Assembly: GCA_027475525.1 (NCBI GenBank) | Contig: JAMWFC010000049.1 | Span: forward strand, 2,464,947-2,528,946 | Direction: 5' to 3' | From: Macrolepiota albuminosa | Taxonomy: Eukaryota; Basidiomycota; Agaricomycetes; Agaricales; Agaricaceae | DNA: 64,000 bases | Notes under the pieces: generated by a model | Database searches by the model: none | The model's input: the letters and a program-made list of their open reading frames with translations, nothing else | Told to the model about the DNA's origin: nothing | In this document: positions 11,274-21,137 of the stretch, one piece after another | Position numbering within the stretch: position 1 is the first letter of the stretch | Layout: each line of letters opens with the position of its first letter | Made by a program: the position numbers and the translations under genes

Positions 11274-11651
11274 TCAAGGAACTGCCATATATGATAGGTT
11301 TTGGCTATCTTTTTGCAAGGGTCTGGGTTCCTTGACTATCTTTAGATTGTTAGATGGCTTGGCAACATTATAGATACTGGCCATGTAAAAAGTTGATGCC
11401 TGATATGGCTTACATTGATACAGGATAATAGGGTGTAGCCAGATTGAGACTGACTGATCTTCACAAAGCACTGGAATAGGTAATTGGATGATATGTATGA
11501 AACCATGTAGTCGGTTGATCCAGTCATCAAGTATGTTGTTGTTGCTATCATCTGGCATCTCATCTCCTGGCTGTCTTGGCCATCTTGATAATCCATCCAG
11601 TGATGATGCCAACTGTGGTTGGGTGCACTGGACATTTATGCAGTACAACAC
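11274..11651 (-). pseudogene. Ty3/gypsy pol fragment (end of RNase H and linker)
   Basis: Contains DGLSRWPRQPGDEMPDDS and LDDWINRLHGFIH, resembling the D-x-L-S-R-x-P sequence that closes the gypsy RNase H region and leads into the integrase linker. The rest of pol is not recognisable on either side. Its family is not the chromovirus at 17.5-28.7 kb. Confidence 0.55.
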
Positions 11652-13860
11652 TATCTCCAGTGCCTGGCATGCATAGTTGTGAGGAGTCCCAACAGGGTCC
11701 TAGTGTGCTCAAGCAAATGTGATAGGATGATGTGCTAAATGATAGTGCCTCAGGTGCTACCTAGCAAACTGTAAGTGTCATAGTTTAAGCAAAGATATAG
11801 AAAGGAAGACAAATAGCACAGCGTAATGTGCCCATAGGTGGCACCATAAACAACAAAGACGAAATAGACAAAGCTAGCTCCCAACTTAGTGATGAAGTCA
11901 GGCCAATGCTAGTACAATTTGAACACTAAGTGTAACTGGGTGCTCAAGAGGTTACGATTTGGTGTTATATACATGTTAAGTAGCTATCTTATATACTATG
12001 TGCTACTGTCTTTTTAAGGTAAGTCCATTTTTGGCACTACCATTTAGCACCTCTCCTTGTGATTGTAGCTAATGGCCACCTGTCAATAGTGACATGCAGC
12101 ATATGGGTGATGGCAACCAATAGCAACTCTAAAACTACTGAGAAATTGTACGGGTCTGCTCACTTTTTGATGTAATCTGATTGGTCAGGCCACTCTGGGG
12201 TATGGTTGGAAAATCCTTGACAGACACTAGCAATAATCCCAGTGCTAAACATTGTACCATCTCCTGATAGATTTGAATGTTGAGTTTGCATGTATCCTCT
12301 CTCATCATCATTGATTCTTTTAGACTTCTGATTGAGGTGCCTTGGTGATTGACAGCACCTACTGTTAACCCCTTTTGGTATTGATCAGGGTTTGGTCAGA
12401 GTCAACTCTCCACCATCATACTAGCACTATGAGTTCTGAGCCTCCGAAATCCTTGAAGTAGATGGATAGAGTGTGCTGAAGGACTGATAACTGGTGATTA
12501 AAGTAAATGAGTAAGCCCTGCAATAGAGCACCAGAGCTAGAGCTGCTCTGTATCCAAGCTGGTTGCTAGAGTCTCCAGTATGTCAAGTGTTGGTCAACCT
12601 ATAATGTCCCTTGATGTGCTCAGTCTGAGTAGAAGCCTATCATTGTAATTATTTGTTGCCTTGCTAGAAATAACAGGTCATGTTATCACTCAATTTAATA
12701 AAAAAACATAGGCTTTATACTTCACAGCAAATGGGAATGATTCTTGAAATGAGGGAAGAGAAATCTTGTTTGCAGAGTTTGGGAGTGATCTTTACATGAA
12801 ATAAAAATCTAGTCCTCAGACACAATGCTCACTCTGTTAGTTCAGCAGAAGTGTTCAAGCTGTTCTTGTGTTGCGTTGCCACATTGCCATGGGATTTGGG
12901 GCTCTGTTGGAGCGTTGATTGATGATTTGTTTTGCTTATTTGCTCAGCTGACTTTGTGTCATGAATGGCTTCAAGTCTACAGTCTTGGTGTACTGAATCA
13001 AAGAACCTGTAGCGGGATGGAACCAAAGAATGATGTGGCATCAGCTCTCAAACATCACTGAGCAGCAAAGGTAACACAAGTATTGAAACCTGATAAAGGA
13101 TCATAGAAAGAATCTCTCTTGCTATGTGGCTCAACACACTATGCACAGAAGTTGTTACACGATGAAATGAGCAATTGCTTGTGGTTTGAATATAGACATG
13201 GGACATTTTCTGTCAGAACTAGAACTGTAGACCCATTGCATAATCTCAGCCTGAATATGAAGGGCTGTTCAATTCTCTATCAGCAGGGAATGAACCTCAA
13301 TAAAATAACCTACGTGTACACTTAATATCCTTCACTGTCATTATTGGTAGAGATGTCCAAAGTCCTTTGGGCAGCCCCAGCTGTTTGGGAATCCCCAACA
13401 TTTTTGTGAGGTGTGCCAGATGCTTATTGTCAAAGAAAAAGCTAACCTCTGATAGACAAGTCATAAAGGTAATTGATGAAGTGAGAAAGCAAGTGAAATC
13501 AAAAGCCACAGAAATTGAAGCAGGTTCATTTCAAATGTTATCCATGGCAAGGGGCCATCTTTGCTGCTACCATGCAATGACATGACATGGCGGATCACAT
13601 GTATAAAGTTGAAAGTTGATTTGAAAATTTGAATCAAATTCTAAATAAAATTCAGACCAAAATTGACAAATCCATTGTATAACTCAAGAAATCAAGCTGA
13701 AACTGGGTTCAATACTTTTTGCCCAGTGCCACCCGGTATATATATATGCAGTTGTCTGGTCAATGTCAAAGTTGCAATTACTTGCAATACCAAAATTCTT
13801 GAAATTGGCTCATGATATCTATGGGTGATGTCAAGCAGTCCATCTAATCTAATCACATCC
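11652..13860. other. Decayed repeat DNA, no intact gene
   Basis: CpG-poor, with only short open frames. Some words recall the gypsy pol region (12000-12480) but are too eroded to assign. Near 13660-13735 the sequence resembles one end of a Tc1/mariner-like element (see findings). Confidence 0.4.
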
Positions 13861-13920
13861 CCTCATTGTAAGTAACAGCCGGACCGACAAGCTTAAGGCA
13901 CCTCGTACCACTTCTTCGAG

Positions 13921-15815
13921 ATGACACAGTTTTTGGATCTGCCATTGGAAATTCTGTACCGCATTTTTGCTTTTGTTGGTGTATCCGATCTTAAATCACT
14001 GTCTTTGACTCATCCTCACTTTGACAACCTCGTTACGGCTTCTCCCGCCTTGCAATTTCGCTTTGCAGCTCACAGCGCAGCTATCAAAACCAATCAGTTT
14101 ACTGATCATGTACCTGCCGAGCGCCTCTCAGCACTTGAACTTCTTGAACAAGGCTGGTCAAAACTTGACATAGACTTCCGAAAAACCATTCCGGTACAAC
14201 ATCAGACTTCTGGTCTCTATGACCTCACGGCCGGGGCATGCGTATTAGGTGATGTAGACAGGTGAACGTTGTACTACTGTCACCTTCCTCAGAAACCCAG
14301 TGACGAGGTCAAGTGGTCTAAAATACCAGTTGGCCATGAGATGGTGGACTTTGGGCTGGCGATCTACGAACATGATCTCATCGCAGTTCTCACTCTGTAT
14401 GCCGCGCTCTATTTTGATTGTTTTTGATCATGGTCACTGATTTTCCGAGGTCTCCACATGCGCAACATGTAGACTGCTGTATGGTCGAACTACGTCTGCT
14501 CCAGTTTTCTACTGGCAACTTGCATCCTTTGGCCCAGACACCTGTGCTATTCGTTGGAACGCTAGATTGGTCCCATCCCGCTATCCTTATTGAAATTGTC
14601 GGTGACCACCTTGTGCTCACAATGACGCATTTCCAAGTGCTACTGAGCGATCGGCTCTTGGTATATCAGTGGAAGACAGGCACCCTTAAATTGGTATGTT
14701 AGTACATCGTTGTTAACCCTTCTTACTGAGGTGCATGTTTTCTGTAGGCGGTTGATCTGCCCTTCCAAACTTACCATGGAGTTATATTCCTTTCTCCGAC
14801 AGTTCTGTGCTTACCCAACAAGCGCATGAACACCCTCGATATTTGGTTGATTCCAGATACACCACTCATAAGACAGGAACCACTTACACAGTTAAAGCCG
14901 TTTTTATCTTTCGGATTACCAAAACTTTCCCCTACCCATCGCCTTCTCACCACCTCACTGTGCCACGCGGAACCTAACCCTACACCAAGTGGTACTCCTC
15001 ACTCATCGCAACGCTTCCATTCGATACCTGAAGATTCAATTGTTATCTTCAGCCTCCGTGGCATATGCCCACCGACCTTGAGGCGGGACACATTCACAAT
15101 GTTTGTGCATCGTAGCAGTCTCTTCAACATTATTTTGGTTGAAACCCCCGATCATTCTGCGGATGCGATACTTGGGCATCGTACGGTTCTTCTCCCATGG
15201 GAGCAATGGGGTATGAAGGTGACTCGGATATTCAAGGTGACTGGCATGTCGTTGACGCGGATTACAACGACGGCAGGGCAAAGATGTGCTGTCAATTTAA
15301 CTCAGTCCTCGGAGGATGAGGAGGATGGCGAGGAGAGAGAACAGATGTTGACTGTGTTGGATTTCAATCCCCGGATGGTGCAAAGGTTATATAAGGAATC
15401 AATGGACACAGATGAACTATCCCGGGTACATCTGGACGAAAGCGTGGTCGAACACAAAATGTTTGAAAAGCCTGTCAAGACTTCCCTACCATATGTCAGC
15501 AGAGTGCTTTCGCTCAAGAACGACTCAAATGTTCCCTTCAAAAGCGTCCTTCTTGATGCAGAGCGATTATTAGGGATTAAAGTGCGTTTATTCATCCATT
15601 AGGGTTGGAATGAATGTTGAGTGACATATCAGTTAAATGATGAAGATATGATTACAGAAATTGAGGTGATGCATATAGGTTGTCTGGATCTGCCTCAAGA
15701 TAAAAAAATTGCACACCAGGAGAGCTTTGATGCATCAACCACGACTATCTCTCAATTTTTACTGGGTGATCGGAAACTGCAAGGAGTGGTTGGTGGTGGT
15801 GAAGATGAGATGTAA
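13921..15815 (+). pseudogene. F-box protein gene, four exons, one in-frame TGA
   Basis: Exons 13921-14396, 14450-14693, 14748-15581 and 15633-15815; introns of 53, 54 and 51 nt with GT-AG ends and consistent phases. The N-terminus (FLDLPLEILYRIFAFVGVSDLKSLSLT) is an F-box, which would bind Skp1 in an SCF ubiquitin ligase. The rest matches a large Agaricomycete F-box family: ERLSALELLEQGW, LLQFSTGNLHPLAQ, DWSHPAI, RITTTAGQRC and VLDFNPRMV are landmarks. A TGA at 14263-14265 falls in frame in exon 1 where the family has Lys or Arg, compatible with CGA to TGA. No intron in phase can skip it. Either a recent pseudogene or a sequencing error. Start chosen as the ATG opening the F-box. Confidence 0.82.
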
Positions 15816-16329
15816 TTGGTGATGCAGGTTACATCCATGCTGTATGGAATGAGCATCCCAGTTTCTCGCAAGGTGTTAGTTTACATGGAGGGATGTGTGA
15901 TCCATGTCATCAAGAAGTTAAAAAGGCTGTTTGATGCAATGATACAGTCAGATTGCATGCTTTTGTTGCTGGGATACTCTTCATCAGCAGGATGAAGGGT
16001 CTCCCTGGGCCTTGATTGTCACGAGAAATGTGACCATGTTTGTAAAAAAAAATCCATACGAGCAAATTTGTTTGAATTTGGTGGGAGAAGGAACCAAAGG
16101 AGAATCCTCCCTCTTTTGCATCGCTGGATATTGACAAGGCCCAGTAAACAATATGAAGTGTGAGGGTGTTGAGGATTCCATTCCGTTGTAATTGTTCCTG
16201 CTTCAGAGAGTGGATATGTTGAACTAGCGCGTATCGACTATAGATATACTCTATATTAGCTTACCCTTTTAACTTGATTCATGAAGTCAATAATAAAATC
16301 TACATATGTAGAATTTGCTCCACATACTT
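15816..16329. other. Downstream spacer, no gene
   Basis: Non-coding sequence after the F-box stop with an A-run at 16047. Nothing recognised. Confidence 0.5.
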
Positions 16330-16745
16330 CTAAGCTACAGCAGTCACACATTCTGCACAATATTCAATCCTGGGACACCCTTCAACTGCATCTTCGGGTT
16401 CTATACCTGGCAGATCCTCTTGCTGCCATCCAAGGACTATGCAAATGTAATGATTGGCCTTGCTAACAAGTTCCTCACGACTCCACTTCAACACCTTCAA
16501 ATGTGTTTTGTAGTACCCCAGCCATGCACAGTAGGCCTGGGACTTTTGAATCAACAGAAGGCAGGGCACGGGTAATTTTCATTTGCTCAGTGGTGAGATT
16601 GGCTTCATCAAGGGATGAAGCCTGGATGGGGATTGAGCGCATGTCCTTATTGTTCAGGAAGGAATGTTCGGAAGAGTCAGGGACAATTATACCCTGTCCG
16701 GATTCACCAGCGTGTGCAGTACGGCCAAGGCAATGGATATTGATG
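16330..16745 (-). pseudogene. DEAD-box RNA helicase C-terminal fragment
   Basis: Minus strand from about 16745: the helicase motif VI region reads HCLGRTAHAG, where DEAD-box enzymes have HRxGRTxRAG. Then GQGIIVPDSSEHSFLNN, TTEQMKITRALPSVDSKV and, after a frameshift near 16550, LGYYKTHLKVLKWSREELV and VLGWQQEDLPG. The pattern resembles the C-terminal extension of fungal mitochondrial-type DEAD-box helicases (Mss116-like; inference). Both changed Arg codons fit CpG transitions (CGC to TGC and to CAC). No N-terminal helicase core is present. The homology stops at 16745, where repeat R begins. Confidence 0.65.
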
Positions 16746-16749
16746 CATA

Positions 16750-17518
16750 ATGTAAAGTCTTTATTTATGTAAAGTAGTTGAAATGGAATTGAACTAGACT
16801 TTGAGTAAATGCAAACTTTAATTTACACAAGCTCGTGGGGCTACGTTGCATGCACGCACACTTTGTAAAGTAGTTTTATAATTTTTATTTGAATGAAACT
16901 TAAAAAGTCACACTTGAAATTGGGAGCAAATAGTATTACTACTGAATACCGAAGTCAATCGCTATGCGCTGGCCTAAGATGTCCACTCCCTGGAGACTCC
17001 GAGCCATGGCAAGTTGATTGCTTGCCTGACTCTCCCATTTCCATCCTCTCTTTATACCCTTTTCCTTCATGCACAGACCACAGTATCTTTTACTGTGTTG
17101 TGTTTGGCATCACATTTTGCGAGCCTGGATACTCGGAGTAGCAAGTCACCAAGTCACCAAGATTGGGCATGGTTACTCGTGCACCCAGTGCTTGGCGCTG
17201 TGGCTAAAGGTTGGTGCACCATTTATCCTCAGCTCACTGCTTCTTCTCATTCTTCCTTTCTTCTTTTCTTCTCTCTGTCCTTTGCCTGGCACCAATAACC
17301 CCATTGTAGTCATGCCACTGTGATGGGTTGTATTGGTGGATTGGGCCAAAGCTGAGAACAAGATTGCTAGTGAGTTGTCGCTTCAGGGATAACTTTTGAT
17401 GGATGATGCCAGATCTGATGGGAGCTTGATCTTTGAGATCTTGCCCTGGCCAAGCACCGCCACCTGTCAGCTATCCCCTTGTTTGCTGCTACCTCGCTGC
17501 TACGTGCTGCTCATTGTC
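16750..17518 (+). repeat. Repeat R copy 1, left part
   Basis: Aligns with 29690-30460 in the same orientation; shared words include GTGGAGCAAATG-like, GCACACTTTGTGAAAGT-like, AGAGACTCC.AGCCATGGCAAGT and TTGGCTAAAGGTT. It is interrupted at 17518 by the chromovirus and resumes at 28722. No protein family recognised. Confidence 0.7.
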
Positions 17519-17691
17519 TGTAACCTGAGTTACGAGTTAGAACTATCTTGTATGTATCACACAGTGCTAAATCAGACCGCAGTATCGGATTTGACTAGTA
17601 CTTAGAGTGAAAACAAGATGTTGTCTTATGTAATACTCTACTGAAGGATTATAGCGTCATTGACGCTGGTAACACGTGTGATTCCGTTACA
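17519..17691 (-). repeat. Chromovirus 3' LTR
   Basis: 173 bp, near-identical to 28544-28716, which indicates a relatively recent insertion compared with the copy at 7832-8005. Confidence 0.95.
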
Positions 17692-17703
17692 TACCCCCCA
17701 ATG
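17692..17703 (-). promoter_or_regulatory. Polypurine tract of the chromovirus
   Basis: Minus strand reads ATTGGGGGGTA immediately upstream of the 3' LTR, the expected place for plus-strand DNA priming. Confidence 0.8.
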
Positions 17704-18043
17704 AGACCGAATACTCGGTCTTAGGAAGGGCGGTTTAGTAAGATGAAAGATGCACGATAGTGCAGGTAACAGAGTAGCATGCATATTGCATGGCTGTCAA
17801 CAAGCGTTAGCATTGTTCATGCAGTAGGTGTGTCGTCAAAACACAATAGCAGTAGTCTCTTATCAGATGGTTGCGCATGTAATGCCAGCGGAGACAAGAT
17901 ATGATTAAGTAGAAAGAAACAATATAAGGTGACCCCTCCTCTGGGTCTGCTGTATCTACACGCTACTCTGCAGTGCGTATCAGCTGAAAGGTTTTGAGTG
18001 AAGTACTCGAAAGTACCTACATAAACACAAAATTGACATGGAT
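17704..18043. other. Chromovirus 3' untranslated region
   Basis: About 340 bp between the 3' ORF stop and the polypurine tract; no open frame of note. Confidence 0.6.
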
Positions 18044-20762
18044 CTAGGAACCGGATGATGATGCTCCTGCAATTGCACCCATCTCAGTAACCATTGACTC
18101 CTCCTCCAGTGCGACATTAATCGCAGGAGGGGGAGGCACCAATTCCATCCTCGGTGGGGTTATAGGCCCCTTGACTGCAGGCGTGTCTACTACCATAGGC
18201 TCTGTTAGTGCAACATTAATCGCCAAAGCAATGGTGGGTAGTGTACCATGCGCTGTCATGCATTTTAGGAGATTGACCCAATTCGGGTCCATGCCAATCA
18301 AATAATAGAGGCCGTTGGCCTCAGGGTTTTCCGGGAGCTTGCTCTCCTTGTGGTGCTTGAACATAAGACGGTAGTGATTGTCTTCGGTCATCTCCCGCCA
18401 TCCATCCCATTGCAGGATTGCAGCAGGGGTGCCATACTTGGCGAGGCGCTCCATGTGCTCATCATCGACCTGTTTGAAGATGTCCATGGACATCGTGGGA
18501 GAATGGAACTGCTGTTCCAGGAAGACTACGCCGTACATATACGCGTGGTCCACCCATTCCAGCGGAATCTGGTTGTGTAGAAGGACATGTAACGCATTGT
18601 CATCGGAGAAGTTCCATGCCTGGTTGTTGGGCACGTAAACTTGGTAAATCTTGAGCTGTGGCCCACATTGGGGCTCAAATGGCTGCTCGGGGAACATGGT
18701 GTCATATGAGGCAATTGCCTCTTGATAAAGCCCTGGACGGGCCACGACAAGGGTCATGAGCTGCATGATCACGGGCTTGGCTGCGCTGTTAGCGCATAGA
18801 GCTCAACATAAGGCAAACCTGAAGAGGGTCCGCCAGTGCATGTGGTAGGTGTGATCCACCGCAATGCCTTGATAGGTATTCTCCAACCTAGGTCGACCAA
18901 AGACCAGCATGTACTGCGCCAGCTGGTCTAGGTCAAATGGTGTGGCTGGATCTTGAGCACACATTACGCGCAACGCCGTGGTGCCATTGTCTTTTGTGCG
19001 CAAACAGCACCCTGGGATGTGTCATCACTCAACAAGAGCGAGGTCATCGGGGCCCTGCATTGGGTTGACGAGGTCCTGGTACTGAGGCTCCTTCATCAGG
19101 AGCTGCATGGTTCGATCATGCAGAGCCTCAACTGTCCACTGTGCAAACATCTGAAGCTCTGTGATCAACAGTGACACGGGACGTGAACATTCATGTAGTA
19201 CTTATAGAGCCGGTCCAGCTCTAGCGGAGTGTGGGGAAGGCCGTGCAGGGCGTGCTTGTACACAATCGTACCTGGGATGTGAGCATGTGATGGCCAGAGG
19301 AATACTCATATGACGCCGCTCTATTGGCATCAGCTCCCATCAGCACCGTATTTGTGGCATACAAATAATAGGTGCAATGGCTGAGTGCTCCTCTAAAGCA
19401 CAAATTCATTTGCTCAATATTGAGCGGCCCCCACACCTTCACCCCCAAGCCATCGGGGATCCTCCCCAAGAATTCATCCTCGGCCCTATACTTCTGGGCC
19501 TGTAGCTCCTTGGCACAAATCACCTTCTTCTTTGCAATGCGCTTATTGCGCAATACTCATTGAAATCAGTCCGCGGCCAATTCCCCCTCCTCCCCATCCT
19601 CCTCCTGCTCCGAGCTCGACTCTCCATAGTCGCTCTCGTCAGACAAGGATGGTACTGGTGCTTTGCCTTTTTCAGGCATGGTCTTCCCTCTCGAGGTCAC
19701 CACCAGACCATCATACTGCTCCGGCATGCGGGGGTCTGGGGTCAATACGACCATGGGGTAGTGTTCTGGTGGGGCTGGTACAAACACTGGCAACATAAAC
19801 AACATCTGGACTTCTCCCGCTTGTGCAGGAATGCCAGCAGGGAAGACTATAACCTCCAATTTAGAGGCATCAAGAGGCGGCTTGCAGCTGCGGCGCTGAC
19901 AAGACGGCCCCGACTTGGTCAGGGTGGGCGATTCTAGTTGTGGCTGAGCCACCGGAGGGGCAGGCACATTTTGCGCCAGAGTTTTCTCTCCAGGCTCAGC
20001 GTGAGGGATGACGGTAACAGGCGCTCTTGGCACCACAGCAACAGTTTTGGGCCCCATAGGTGGAGCTTGGGATGATGTGGTTTCCCGCTGACCCAGGGAC
20101 AGACCTGCCAAGGGTTCACTGACTGCAGCCAGCGACTCTGAGGAGGCCTGAGGGCCTGAATCGGATAACCTTGATGACAAAGCAATGGGCTGAGCAGGCT
20201 GCTCATGGCGTGCAAATTGCGTGTCCAACAGCATCCTTGCCTGTGGAGGTTTGACTGGTTGACTGGGCCAATATTTAGCCCTCTTGACCTCGGCGGTCGG
20301 TTCCTCAAACGTGGCGATTTTGCACTTAGATGCGTGTTTGATCTGTTCTAGTGCTGCGATGCGCTGCCTCTTCATCAGCTTGATCTGGTTGAGCAACCCC
20401 TCCATCACCATCATGGCCAGACTGTCCTGCAGGAAGGACACAGTCGCAGAGACTGGCTGTCCCGCTGCTTCCAGTCTGCCCAACAGCACGTCTGATACTG
20501 CTAACCTTTGCGCTTGTGGCACAGGCTCCCCATACGACTCTGCCATGGGCCGATGCGCCCATGGTACTGACAGCAGCCCCGTCACCACACCCGCATATGT
20601 CGGATTCAACACAGCCGAGCATGACAACGGTTCCTGGTAGTAGCGCTCGCAGCGCATGCTGTCTTCTGGGAGCCCATAGCACCCTTTGTCATCAACCTCC
20701 ATCTCTTGCGAGTGGAGAGGCGTCTGGTATGGAAGCGGCTCGTCATGGCCTGGGTAGGCCAT
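18044..20762 (-). pseudogene. Accessory ORF between pol and 3' LTR
   Basis: Starts at an ATG at 20762 (MAYPGHDEPLPYQ) and runs 398 codons to a TGA at 19566. Further coding-like pieces follow at 19221-19553, 18803-19003 and 18044-18772, separated by TGA/TAG and one frame change. The first part is Pro/Ala/Gln-rich with an acidic tail (ESSSEQEEDGEEGE). The last part is ordered-looking and rich in aromatic residues (HVLLHNQIPLEWVDHAYMYG, YYLIGMDPNWVNLLKC). No transmembrane segment, so it does not look like an envelope. No family recognised. Its size (possibly 850-900 residues) and position suggest an accessory gene of the element or a captured host gene. Confidence 0.6.
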
Positions 20763-21137
20763 GCCCGCTGACTAAGACTGGCCTGCCACCGGATATGGCA
20801 GCTGCCTCTGGAACTGAGTAGAATAATCTCGCGTTTGTATATTCGGGGGTCTCCCCCCTCCACTAGAGCCTTGCTGGCTCTTATCACTCTCTTGTGGCTC
20901 CCAATAGGCCATTACACTGCAACACGTACGCTATGTGTATTGGGACTGAGGAAAGAAAAAAAAACAATCTCCCAACTCTGCTAGTGGTGTAAACAACCAC
21001 AAATACATGCCACCTGGCCTCTCACCAGCAATCATAGTCGCGTAAACAGTCACAATCAGCAGCCACAATTAGTAGCCACCTGGTTAGTCACCGGCTATCA
21101 AAGTGGACTTTGTCCACATTCCACCACCACACGCATG

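Noticed and set aside
13735..13748. TATATATATA as an isolated promoter for the F-box gene
   Set aside because: It is about 180 bp upstream of the ATG and better explained as a repeat flank; no transcript evidence can be drawn from sequence alone.
14262..14292. A 31-nt intron removing the TGA from the F-box gene
   Set aside because: Shorter than all other introns here, and it would shift the reading frame of the conserved downstream sequence.
18044..20762. An envelope gene for the gypsy element
   Set aside because: No signal peptide, transmembrane segment or glycoprotein-like Cys pattern is visible.
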